Shown here: positions 12,165 through 19,604 of the stretch, in pieces
Position numbering within the stretch: position 1 is the first letter of the stretch
Layout of the letters: each line of letters starts with the position of its first letter
Assembly: GCA_963730115.1 (NCBI GenBank)
Contig: CAVSQM010000004.1
Span: 496,001 to 560,000 of the forward strand
Direction: 5' to 3'
Length of the DNA stretch: 64,000 nucleotides
Origin: DASQFQ01 sp963730115
Lineage (GTDB): Bacteria; Actinomycetota; Thermoleophilia; Solirubrobacterales; Solirubrobacteraceae
Notes under the pieces: model-generated
Seen by the model: only the letters and a program-made list of their open reading frames with translations
What the model was told of the DNA's origin: nothing
Databases searched by the model: none
Position numbers and translations under genes: made by a program

Positions 12165-12545
12165 CTAGCCGTGACGCGACGATGCGGGAGCGAGCGTCGC
12201 CGGCTCCGGCGGCTCGCTGCAGGTGCCGGTGGCGCCGAGCCACTCGGTGCCGTACGCGCGCATCGACTCGATGATCGGGACGAGCGCGCGGCCCTTCTCG
12301 GTCAGCTCGTACTCGACCCGCGGCGGGACCTCGGGGAACGTCTGGCGCGCCACGATGCCCTCCTCCTCGAGCGAGCGGAGGCGGAGGCTCAGCGTCCGCG
12401 GCGAGATGCCCTCGAGCGAGCGCTCGAGCTCACCGAAGCGGCAGCGGCCGTCGGCGAGATCGCGGATGACGAGGAGCGTCCACTTGCCGCAGACGATGTC
12501 GGCGGTACGGCAGACGGGACAATCGGAATTGGGCACGAAGGCCAT
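12165..12545 (-). CDS. HxlR-family transcriptional regulator
   Basis: 126 aa. Winged-helix HxlR fold: N-terminal CPVCRTADIVCGKWTLLVIR, then FGELERSLEGISPRTLSLRL (recognition region) and the wing VEYELTEKGRAL. The N-terminal Cys-Pro-Val-Cys pair could be a redox or electrophile sensor, as the conserved Cys is in YodB/HypR-type members. It lies 14 bases downstream of the HtrA-like protease gene on the same strand. A 17-base palindrome (12557-12573) lies just upstream of its start and is a candidate autoregulatory operator. Confidence 0.88.
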   Translation of the reverse strand: MAFVPNSDCPVCRTADIVCGKWTLLVIRDLADGRCRFGELERSLEGISPRTLSLRLRSLEEEGIVARQTFPEVPPRVEYELTEKGRALVPIIESMRAYGTEWLGATGTCSEPPEPATLAPASSRHG

Positions 12546-12556
12546 TCTAGCTCAAG

Positions 12557-12573
12557 ACTTCAACTACTGAAGT
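12557..12573. promoter_or_regulatory. Palindrome, candidate HxlR operator
   Basis: ACTTCA and TGAAGT are perfect inverted arms around ACTAC. The site begins 12 bases upstream of the hxlR-type start and overlaps the end of the protease gene. Operator function is inferred from position. Confidence 0.45.
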
Positions 12574-13448
12574 GAACCGGGACCTCGCGCTCGTCGGTTC
12601 CCCGCACGACGGTGAGCTTCAGATCGCCGCCCGCTTCGAGGGCATCGAAGAGCGTGTCGACCGAGTTCAAGGGGTTCCCGTTGACGGCCACGAGGAGGTC
12701 GCCGCGCTCGATCCCGGCCTGCGCAGCCGGGCTGTCGTCCTCCACGCCGCGGACGAGCAGGCCGTCCCGCTCGGGCAGCCCGACGGCGGCGCGCATCCGC
12801 CGCGCGGCGCGCGGGGAGGCGATGGCGATCCCCAGCCGCGGCCGCGCGGCCGCGCTGCCCGAGGCGAGCGCCTCCGCGCGGCGCTTCATGCGTCGCGTCG
12901 GCGGGGAGCGCCAGGATCAGGCCGCCCTCGAGCCGGATCGAGTTGAGGCCGAGCAGGTTGTGCTGCGCATCGACGAGCGGGCCGCCGGACGAGCCCCGCG
13001 GCAGCGGCGCCGTGTGCTCGAGCGAGCCGACGATCCGCCGGCCGCGCGGCCCGCTGAAGCTGCGGCCCGTCGCGCTGACGAGGCCGAACGTCGCCCGGAG
13101 CCCGCGCCCGCCCGGGTTGGCGAGCGCGAACACCGGCTCGCCGATCCCGACCGCGCCGGGCTTCCCGGCATCCCACGCCACCGCGGGCGCATCGCCGGTG
13201 TCGACGGCGATCGCCGCGAGGTCGAGGTCGGCATCGAGCCCGGACACCCGCCCGTGCTCGGTCCGGCCGTCGGCGAACGCGACGGCGACCTCCTCGCCGC
13301 GCAGGACGTGCGCGTTGGTGAGGACCACGCCGCCGGCGGTGACGACGCCCGACCCGCGGCCCCAGCCACGGCCGAGGCCGACCACGGAGGGACCGACGGT
13401 CTCGGCCGCCCCCACCACCGCCGCCTTCAGTTCTTCGAGCACCGACAT
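12560..13448 (-). CDS. HtrA/trypsin-like serine protease with C-terminal PDZ, frameshifted
   Basis: About 295 aa. GGAGGA precedes the ATG at 13448. Trypsin-like domain with His47 (LTNAHVL), Asp76 (DADLDLAAI) and Ser154 (GSSGGPL). The PDZ domain follows, with GLLVRGVEDDSPAAQAG and RGDLLVAVNG. The two halves lie in different frames; the break is at about 12885-12895. No signal peptide or membrane anchor is visible before the protease domain, unlike typical periplasmic or membrane HtrA proteins, so a cytoplasmic location is suggested. It sits between two HxlR-type regulators, one downstream on the same strand and one divergent, with a palindromic operator in the divergent gap. Confidence 0.8.
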
Positions 13449-13460
13449 CTCTTCCTCCGA

Positions 13461-13483
13461 GTCACTTGCAACTTGCAAGTGAC
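13461..13483. promoter_or_regulatory. Perfect 23-base palindrome between divergent genes
   Basis: GTCACTTGCAA, one central C, TTGCAAGTGAC: a perfect 11+1+11 palindrome. It is 12 bases from the protease start and 34 bases from the GTG of the divergent HxlR regulator, a classic place for an operator bound by that regulator. Confidence 0.7.
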
Positions 13484-13517
13484 CGTACCAGACCCGCCCG
13501 GTGACACACTTCAGCGC

Positions 13518-13955
13518 GTGCGCAAGCCCCGCCACCCCGCGCCGCCGTCCCCCCTCGCCGACGCGCTCGCCCAGGTCGGCGACCGCTGGACGCTGCTCGC
13601 CATCGCCGCGCTGCTCGAGCAGCCCAAGCGCTTCAACGAGCTCCAGGAGGAGCTGCAGGGGATCGCGCCCAACGTGCTCTCCGCGCGGCTGAAGTCCCTC
13701 ACCGAGCACGCGCTGATCGTCGCGCGGCCCTACTCCGACCGGCCGCCGCGGTTCGTCTACGAGCTCTCGGACTCCGGCCGCGAGCTCGGCGGCGCGCTGC
13801 GGCTGCTCGCCGACTGGGGCGCCCGCAGCGCCGGCGGCGGCGAGCCGCTCCGGCACGCCGCGTGCGGCACCGCGCTCGAGGCGCGCTGGTGGTGCCCGAG
13901 CTGCGAGCAGACCGTGGATGACCCCGACGCCGAGGACGAGGTCATCCATTTGTAA
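13518..13955 (+). CDS. HxlR-family regulator with C-terminal Cys motif
   Basis: 145 aa, GTG start. Winged helix: LAQVGDRWTLLAIAALLEQP, FNELQEELQGIAPNVLSARL, then FVYELSDSGREL as wing. The C-terminal tail has CGTALEARWWCPSCEQ, a possible zinc-knuckle or thiol sensor that most HxlR proteins lack. It is divergent from the HtrA-like protease gene with a perfect palindrome in between, so it probably controls itself and the protease (inference). It ends in a strong hairpin shared with the convergent AIM24 gene. Confidence 0.85.
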   Translation: MRKPRHPAPPSPLADALAQVGDRWTLLAIAALLEQPKRFNELQEELQGIAPNVLSARLKSLTEHALIVARPYSDRPPRFVYELSDSGRELGGALRLLADWGARSAGGGEPLRHAACGTALEARWWCPSCEQTVDDPDAEDEVIHL

Positions 13956-13958
13956 ATT

Positions 13959-14007
13959 CCTTCGCGGGACCCACCGGCACTCGCCGTACTGAGGGGGCCC
14001 GCGAAGG
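13959..14007. terminator. Bidirectional hairpin terminator
   Basis: CCTTCGCGGG (13959-13968) pairs perfectly with CCCGCGAAGG (13998-14007), with partial pairing in the loop. It lies between convergent genes. Confidence 0.7.
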
Positions 14008-14013
14008 GCGTTC

Positions 14014-14724
14014 TCAGCCGTTGAGGAGGCCTCCGAGCCCGCCGCCTCCGCCGCCACCGCCGACCGGGACGATGCGGCCCTCGGACGGCTGGACCAGCGC
14101 CCAGCCCTGGCCGGAGAACGCGATCTGAATCGACTCGCCCGAGCCGCGGCCGACCAGGTTCTTCATCTTGAAGTCGGTCTTGATCCCGACGGTCACGCCC
14201 GACGACCACGTGATCGCGGCCTGGGCGTCGGCGAACGTCGGCGCCTGCGCCACGTTGAGCAGGACCGGCGGGCCGTCGGAGAGGATCGCCACCCAGCCGG
14301 TGCCGGTGAGGTGCATGTTGAACAGGCCGCCGGCCATCGCGCCCGCGGCGCCGCCCGACAGGCGATGGATGTCCCAGTCGATGCCGGCGTCGAACGCCAG
14401 CAGGTTCGGGCCGTTGACCGTGATCGTGTCGTTCTCGAGGTAGATCAGGTGGATGTCCTGCGCCTGGTCGGCCAGGAAGACCTCGCCCGACCCGTTCATG
14501 CGCATGAGCGACGTGCCCTCGCCACTGACCGCCTTCTTCAGCATCCGGCCGAGCCCGCCCGAGCCCGCGTGCTCGAAGCTGACGTCCCCCTGGTAGGCGA
14601 CCATCGAGCCGAGCTTCGCCTGGATGGTGACCTGCTGGAGCGAGACCTTCAGCAGCTTCGAGTTCTGGAGAGCGAAGGCCTCCGTGGACTGGGTCTCGTT
14701 GAACTGCGCGAGGGTCGTCTGCAC
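14014..14724 (-). CDS. AIM24 family protein
   Basis: 236 aa, GTG start with AAAGGA nine bases upstream. It matches the AIM24/DUF124 beta-helix-like family: KLGSMVAYQGDVSFEH, GTSLMRMNGSGEVFLAD, GWVAILSDGPPVLLNV, GRGSGESIQIAFSGQGW. The C-terminus is a Gly run ending LGGLLNG. The family is widespread but has no agreed biochemical role in bacteria. It lies downstream of the PilT gene on the same strand, with a hairpin between, so it is probably a separate or attenuated unit. Confidence 0.88.
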   Translation of the reverse strand: MQTTLAQFNETQSTEAFALQNSKLLKVSLQQVTIQAKLGSMVAYQGDVSFEHAGSGGLGRMLKKAVSGEGTSLMRMNGSGEVFLADQAQDIHLIYLENDTITVNGPNLLAFDAGIDWDIHRLSGGAAGAMAGGLFNMHLTGTGWVAILSDGPPVLLNVAQAPTFADAQAAITWSSGVTVGIKTDFKMKNLVGRGSGESIQIAFSGQGWALVQPSEGRIVPVGGGGGGGGLGGLLNG

Positions 14725-14757
14725 CGGAGCAGATCCTTTCGTGGGGGAGAAAGAGAA

Positions 14758-14784
14758 GCGCCCGAACCTTGTCGGAACGGGCGC
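14758..14784 (-). terminator. Hairpin downstream of pilT-like gene
   Basis: GCGCCCG and CGGGCGC arms around a 13-base loop, located just after the PilT stop on the minus strand. Confidence 0.55.
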
Positions 14785-14800
14785 GGGTGAGTCAAGCGAT

Positions 14801-16180
14801 TCAGGAGGGGATGCCGGGCGGCGGCGCGGACGGCGCCGGCGGCGGGCCCGCGGGGGCGGGCGGCGCGGCCGGCGGCATCGGCGGCTGCGCGTAGGCCGGT
14901 GGGGCCGCCGGAGGCGCCGCCGGCGGGGCCGCCGGGGGCGCGACCGGCGGAGCCGCTGGGGCCTGCTCGGCGGCCGGAGGTGCCGGGGCGGCGGGGGGAG
15001 CCGCCGGCACTGCGTCGGTGGGCGCGGGGGACACGGCCGGCGTCTCCGCCGGAGCGCCGTCGATCTGGCCCTCGCCCTTGTTGGGGTGCGACCGCGGGGC
15101 GATCCGTGCCTGCGCGGCGACCATGAGCTTGAAGTCGTGCGGCGAGGAGGCGGCGCGCGTGGCGTCCTCCATCGTGATGCGGCCGGCGTTCAGGTGCTCC
15201 AGCAGGTGCTGGTCGAACGTCTGCATCCCGTAGTAGCCGCCCTCGGCCACGACCTCGCCGAGCATGCCGGTCTGCTTCGGGTCGAGGATCATGTCGTGCA
15301 CGCGGCCGGTCATGACCATGATCTCGCAGGTCGCGACGCGGCCCTTGCCGTCGGCGGTGCGCACGAGGCGCTGGGAGATGATGCCCTTCAGCGTGCCGGC
15401 GATCATCGCGCGGGCCTGCTGCTGCTGGTGGGGCGGGAAGAAGTCGATGATGCGGTTGATCGACTCCGGCGCGTCCACGGTGTGGAGCGTCGAGAGCACG
15501 AGGTGGCCGGTCTCCGCCGCCGACAGGGCGGTGTGGACCGTCTCCTCGTCGCGCATCTCGCCGACCAGGATCGTGTCCGGGTCCTGGCGCAGCACGCGGC
15601 GCAGGGCGCGCTTGAAGGACGCCGTGTCCTGGCCGACCTCGCGCTGGTTGATGATCGAGTTGCGGTCGCGGTGCAGGAACTCGATCGGGTCCTCGATCGT
15701 GACGATGTGCTTGTGCATCGTCCGGTTCATGTGGTCGATCATCGCCGCGAGCGTGGTCGACTTGCCGGAGCCGGTCGTGCCGGTGAGCAGGATGATCCCG
15801 CGCTCCTCCTCGGCGAGCCGGGAGATGACGGACGGGAGGTTGAGCTCCTCGACCGACTTGATGTTCACGGGGATGGCGCGCATGACCACCGAGACGGTGC
15901 CGCGCTGGTAGAAGGCGTTGACGCGGAAGCGCGCGAGGCCCTCCATCGAGTAGGAGAAGTCGACCTCGTTCTCGGCCTCGAACTCGGCGAGCTTGTTCGG
16001 GTCGTGGAGCATCTCCTGGACCGCGCCGATGGTGTCCTGGCCGGACAGCGGCTCGGTGCCGGGGATGGGCTCGAGCTTGCCGTGCAGGCGGACGAGCGGC
16101 GGCGAGGGGACCTTCAGGTGAAGGTCCGACCCCTCGGACGCGATGAGGTAACGGAGTGCGTGATCGAGATCGAAAGACAT
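14801..16180 (-). CDS. pilT: PilT-type retraction ATPase with Pro/Ala-rich tail
   Basis: 459 aa; PilT proteins are usually about 350-370 aa. Residues 1-355 are a standard PilT: N-terminal domain, Walker A GTTGSGKST (Lys140), Asp box IEDPIEF, Walker B ILVGEMRDEE (204-213), His box STLHT (230-234). It would power type IV pilus retraction at the inner membrane. Residues 372-459 form an Ala/Pro-rich low-complexity tail not found in the family. No pilin or other pilus gene lies in the window. A hairpin (16181-16202) separates it from sigA upstream on the same strand and covers its ribosome-binding region. Confidence 0.92.
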   Translation of the reverse strand: MSFDLDHALRYLIASEGSDLHLKVPSPPLVRLHGKLEPIPGTEPLSGQDTIGAVQEMLHDPNKLAEFEAENEVDFSYSMEGLARFRVNAFYQRGTVSVVMRAIPVNIKSVEELNLPSVISRLAEEERGIILLTGTTGSGKSTTLAAMIDHMNRTMHKHIVTIEDPIEFLHRDRNSIINQREVGQDTASFKRALRRVLRQDPDTILVGEMRDEETVHTALSAAETGHLVLSTLHTVDAPESINRIIDFFPPHQQQQARAMIAGTLKGIISQRLVRTADGKGRVATCEIMVMTGRVHDMILDPKQTGMLGEVVAEGGYYGMQTFDQHLLEHLNAGRITMEDATRAASSPHDFKLMVAAQARIAPRSHPNKGEGQIDGAPAETPAVSPAPTDAVPAAPPAAPAPPAAEQAPAAPPVAPPAAPPAAPPAAPPAYAQPPMPPAAPPAPAGPPPAPSAPPPGIPS

Positions 16181-16202
16181 ACCCGGCCTTCATCGGCCGG
16201 GT
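16181..16202 (-). terminator. Hairpin between sigA and pilT
   Basis: ACCCGGCC and GGCCGGGT pair perfectly around six bases. It follows the sigA stop by 18 bases and abuts the pilT start codon, so it could end the sigA transcript or limit pilT translation. Confidence 0.55.
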
Positions 16203-16220
16203 GCCTTTCAGTCTTGAGCC

Positions 16221-17321
16221 TTACGCGACGTCGCGGAGCTTCTGCGCCTCCGCGAGCGACTGCAGCTTCTTCAGCGACTGGTTCTCGATCTGGCGGATCC
16301 GCTCGCGCGTCACGTTGAACGTGCGGCCGACCTCGTCGAGCGTGCGGGGGTGCTCGCCGCCCAGGCCGTAGCGCAGCTCCAGCACGCGGCGCTCACGGTA
16401 GGACAGGTTCTCGAGCGCCTCGCGCAGCGCCTCCTTGGTGAGGATCTCGGCGGCCCGCTCGTACGGCGACTCGGCCCGCTCGTCGGCGATGAACTGGCCG
16501 AACTCGGACTCCTCCTCGTCGCCGACCGGCTTCTCGAGCGAGACCGGCGCCTGGGCGGAGCGCTTGATCGAGTCGACCTCGTCGGGCTCGATGCCGGTGA
16601 CCTCGGCGATCTCCTCCGGCGTGGGCTCGCGGCCCAGCTCGGTGACGAGCTTGCGCTCGGCGCGGCCGATCTTGTTCAGCTTCTCGACGACGTGGACCGG
16701 GATGCGGATCGTGCGCGCCTTGTCGGCGAGGGCGCGGGCGATCGCCTGGCGGATCCACCAGGTCGCGTAGGTCGAGAACTTGAAGCCCTTGCGGTAGTCG
16801 AACTTCTCGGCGGCGCGCACCAGCCCGAGCGTCCCCTCCTGGATCAGGTCGAGGAACGGCAGGCCCTGGTTGCGGTAGTTCTTGGCGATCGAGACGACCA
16901 GGCGGAGGTTCGACTCGACCATCTTCTGCTTGGCGTCGAGGTCGCCGCGCTCGATCCGGCGCGCGAGGTCGACCTCCTCCTGCGCGGTGAGCAGGCGGAC
17001 CTTGCCGATGTCCTTGAGGAACAGCTGCAGGCTGTCCGTCGTCATGTCGGGCTTGAGGTCGATCGCCGTCTTGGCCTTGCGCCGGCCGCGCTTGTCGGGC
17101 GCGCGCTCTTCCTGCGCGGCGCCGACCGCCGGGTCGATCTCCTCCACCAGCTCGATCTCCGACTTCTCGAGATACGTGTGGAGCTCTTCGACGTCCGACT
17201 CGTCGAGGTCGATCTCCGCGACCGCCGTGGCGATCTCAGCGAAGGTCAGCACCCCGAGCTGCTGCCCCTTCAGGAGCAGGCCCTTGACTTCTTCGAGTTC
17301 CTGCAGATCAACGACTGACAT
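16221..17321 (-). CDS. sigA: Principal RNA polymerase sigma factor (RpoD/SigA)
   Basis: 366 aa, AGGA before ATG 17321. Region 1.1-like N-terminus (LLLKGQQLGVLTFAEIATAV), region 1.2 (DSLQLFLKDIGKVRLL), region 2 (NLRLVVSIAKNYRNQGLPFL, GFKFSTYATWWIRQAI), region 3 (RIPVHVVEKLNKI) and region 4 (GGEHPRTLDEVGRTFNVTRE, RIRQIENQSLKKL). This full set marks the housekeeping sigma factor that recognises -35/-10 promoters. It is divergent from a small basic protein, and a hairpin separates it from the downstream pilT. Confidence 0.95.
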   Translation of the reverse strand: MSVVDLQELEEVKGLLLKGQQLGVLTFAEIATAVAEIDLDESDVEELHTYLEKSEIELVEEIDPAVGAAQEERAPDKRGRRKAKTAIDLKPDMTTDSLQLFLKDIGKVRLLTAQEEVDLARRIERGDLDAKQKMVESNLRLVVSIAKNYRNQGLPFLDLIQEGTLGLVRAAEKFDYRKGFKFSTYATWWIRQAIARALADKARTIRIPVHVVEKLNKIGRAERKLVTELGREPTPEEIAEVTGIEPDEVDSIKRSAQAPVSLEKPVGDEEESEFGQFIADERAESPYERAAEILTKEALREALENLSYRERRVLELRYGLGGEHPRTLDEVGRTFNVTRERIRQIENQSLKKLQSLAEAQKLRDVA

Positions 17322-17462
17322 CAGGTCCTGTGTTCGGGCCCACTGGGTGCGGGCGTGGCTTGTGTCCCTAGCAGCTTAGGACGACCCTGAGTCTAGGCAC
17401 TGAATCCGGATGCGTCCACGATTGCCCCGAGGTACGCACGCGAAACGTAGACTGGTCGGCAG

Positions 17463-17855
17463 ATGAGCGAGAAGACGGACGAGGAGAGCGTCCTCGGCAG
17501 CCTGCCCGCCACGCGCCCGACGCGGTTCGGTGGCGAGCGGAGGAAGAGCGGTACGGCGACCGCGACGAAGACGGCGACCAAGCCGAAGCCGAAGGCCGCG
17601 CCGAAGCCGCGCGCGGCGACCCGGCCCGCCACCACGGACCGCCCGCGGCCGGTCCGCGCCGGCGCGCCGGCGCTCGCCGAGTCCACCGAGCGCGCCCGTC
17701 ACGCCGAGCCCGCGCCGGAGTCGAGAACCTCGCCGCCGAGCGGCACCGAGCTCGTCACCACCGCCATCCAGGCGGCCGGCGAGCTGGCCCAGATCGGCCT
17801 CGCGGTCGGCGGCCAGGTCCTCAAGCGCGCGGTCGACAAGCTCCCCAAGCCCTAG
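17463..17855 (+). CDS. Small basic Lys/Pro/Ala-rich protein
   Basis: 130 aa, no known family. Residues 20-90 are disordered and very basic (TATKTATKPKPKAAPKPR), like histone-H1-like or nucleic-acid-binding tails. The C-terminal 35 residues form one amphipathic helix (TAIQAAGELAQIGLAVGGQV) ending LKRAVDKLPKP. It is divergent from sigA across 141 bases, which must hold both promoters. The c-di-AMP riboswitch of the next gene starts 21 bases after its stop. Function unknown. Confidence 0.65.
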   Translation: MSEKTDEESVLGSLPATRPTRFGGERRKSGTATATKTATKPKPKAAPKPRAATRPATTDRPRPVRAGAPALAESTERARHAEPAPESRTSPPSGTELVTTAIQAAGELAQIGLAVGGQVLKRAVDKLPKP

Positions 17856-17875
17856 CGACTGCTAGATTTCCGCGC

Positions 17876-18015
17876 GCCGAATCGCCGGGTTTCCACACCC
17901 GGCGAGCGGGGGACCCAATGCGGATCTGATGTCCGCGGGGGCGAATCTGCCGGTCATCCGGCGGTAGCGCTGCTTTCTCTGCGCGAGCCCGTCAGCTCAC
18001 CTCGTAGGCACTGGG
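17876..18015 (+). ncRNA. Cyclic di-AMP (ydaO/yuaA) riboswitch upstream of RlpA-like gene
   Basis: Hallmarks of the ydaO class occur in order: CCGGGTTTCCACACCCGG with GAGCGGGGGACCCAA, then GGGGCGAATCTGCC, and near the end GAGCCCGTCAGCTCACCTCG with TAGGC. The last element lies about 10 bases before the ATG of the secreted RlpA-like protein. Members of this class bind c-di-AMP and usually switch expression off when it is abundant; in actinobacteria they often precede wall-lytic genes. The class call rests on motif recognition, not on a covariance score. Confidence 0.88.
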
Positions 18016-18024
18016 GAAAGTTCT

Positions 18025-18724
18025 ATGAGACGCCTGACTGCTCGGATCGTGCCGTTCCTCGTCGCCTTTGCCGCGGCGCTGCCGGCGACCGCGCTCGCGC
18101 AGACGCCGACCGGCGGCGTCCCCGCCCCCACCGGCCCTCCCTCGCCGTTCCAGCTCTCCGGCGGCGGCAACGCCATGGTCGGGAAGAAGGTCCGCTTCCG
18201 CGGCGCCGTCGAGCCACGCCTCGCCGGCCACCGCGGTCGTCGTCCAGTACCTCGACCCGACCACGGAGAAGTGGACGAGGCAGGCGCGCACCACGGTCCG
18301 CGAGGACGGCACGTTCGTCGCCCGCTGGAAGCCGAAGCGCGTCGGCCAGTTCCGCACCCGCGCGCTCGTCGGCGGCGAGGCCCAGGCGGCCTCCGCCTCA
18401 CCCGAGCTCGCGCTCAACGTCTTCCGCCCCGCGATCGCCACGTGGTACGGCCCGGGCTTCTACGGCAACACCACGGCCTGCGGCATCGAGCTGACCGAGG
18501 AGACGATCGGGATCGCGCACCGCAGCCTGCCGTGCGGGACGAACGTCGCCGTGCGCTACGGCCCCACCACGGTCGTCGTCCCCGTCATCGACCGCGGCCC
18601 GTTCAGCGGCGAGGCGAAGTGGGATCTGACCTACGCGGCCGCGCAGACGCTCGGCTTCACGTACACGGACCGCATCGGCGCGATCCGCCTCGCGCCGGCG
18701 CCCGCTCAGCCGGCGTCCAAGTAG
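18025..18724 (+). CDS. Secreted RlpA-like double-psi beta-barrel protein, frameshifted
   Basis: About 233 aa. Signal peptide at residues 1-25 (IVPFLVAFAAALPATALA, then QT). A beta-sandwich-like middle is followed by a DPBB/RlpA domain: ATWYGPGFYGNTTACGIEL, IAHRSLPCGT, VPVIDRGPFSG with the conserved Asp, then LTYAAAQTLGF. RlpA proteins are septal lytic transglycosylases or peptidoglycan-binding factors. The frame changes at about 18211-18216, between GAVEP and SPATAVVVQY; a single-base error explains it. A c-di-AMP riboswitch sits directly upstream. The 3' end overlaps the convergent MerR gene by 19 bases. Confidence 0.85.
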
Positions 18725-19572
18725 CCGACCATCCGGTTGGTGACGGCCGTCAGCGCCGGCGCCGGATGCTCCAGGGCCAGCGGCCGCTCGGCCAGCAGCC
18801 CGTCCATGCGATCGCCCAGCGCTCCGTCGGCCCGCCGCGCCAGCGTCGCCGCGACCTGCGCCGCCCGGCGCACGACGCGCGGGTCGAGCGTCCAGATCGC
18901 CTCGAACGTGCGCTCGAGGTCGGGCACCGGCTCGGGCTGCGGATGCTCCCAGCCGAGCAGGCACACGCCGTAGCCGGGCGCGTCGACGATCACCGCCCAC
19001 TCATTGCCGAGCCCGTCGCCGCCCTCGAGCGGCACCTCGACCGGCCCGGTCCCGTTGCCGCCCGACAGCGCGTCGAAGTCGGCGAACACGAGCACGGCGT
19101 CGGCGGTCCGCGCGATCGCGCGGTAGCGGTGCTCGACCGCGCGGTAGTTGCGCTCGTGCTGGAACGCCGCGATCACCAGCGGGCCGGCGGAGCGCGACAG
19201 CGTCTCGTCCTCGATCGCGCGCGAGACCGCGATCAGCGTGCGCTTCTTCAACACCTGCGAGGCGGGCGGCGACTCACCGGCGGCGAGCACGCCGTAGAGC
19301 GACGGCCGGTCGGTCGCCAGCTCGGTCGAGCGCGCCCGGTCGACGGCGGCGGGCACCGACAGCCCGCGCTCGCGGTAGGCGAGCACCCGCCGCAGCGCGT
19401 CGACGTCGTCCTCGGAGTACACGCGGTACCCGGCGCTCGTGCGCTCCGGCTCCGGGAAGCCGTAGCGCTGCTCCCACATCCGGATCGTGCCGGCCGCGAT
19501 GCCGGTGCGGGCGGCCACGTCCTTGATGGCGAGGCCTTGCACAGCACGGCGTTCCACGTTGGGCCGGCTCAT
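18706..19572 (-). CDS. MerR-family regulator with DICT sensory domain
   Basis: 288 aa. N-terminal MerR HTH: IKDVAARTGIAAGTIRMWEQ, RYGFPEPERTSAGYRVYSED. The C-terminal DICT domain is recognised by SLYGVLAAG, LKKRTLIAVSRAIEDE, FQHERNYRAVEHRYRAIART, VFADF and the EWAVIVDAPG block. In MerR-DICT proteins the DICT part is thought to be an input or light-linked sensor; no cobalamin domain is present here. It is divergent from an SDR gene across 32 bases that contain a 15-base palindrome, a likely operator for both. Confidence 0.9.
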   Translation of the reverse strand: MSRPNVERRAVQGLAIKDVAARTGIAAGTIRMWEQRYGFPEPERTSAGYRVYSEDDVDALRRVLAYRERGLSVPAAVDRARSTELATDRPSLYGVLAAGESPPASQVLKKRTLIAVSRAIEDETLSRSAGPLVIAAFQHERNYRAVEHRYRAIARTADAVLVFADFDALSGGNGTGPVEVPLEGGDGLGNEWAVIVDAPGYGVCLLGWEHPQPEPVPDLERTFEAIWTLDPRVVRRAAQVAATLARRADGALGDRMDGLLAERPLALEHPAPALTAVTNRMVGYLDAG

Positions 19573-19581
19573 CCTTCCCTA

Positions 19582-19596
19582 GTACGGACGCCGTAC
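19582..19596. promoter_or_regulatory. Palindrome, candidate MerR operator
   Basis: GTACGG and CCGTAC are perfect arms around ACG in the 32-base gap between the divergent MerR-DICT and SDR genes. Confidence 0.55.
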
Positions 19597-19604
19597 CCCG
19601 CGCG

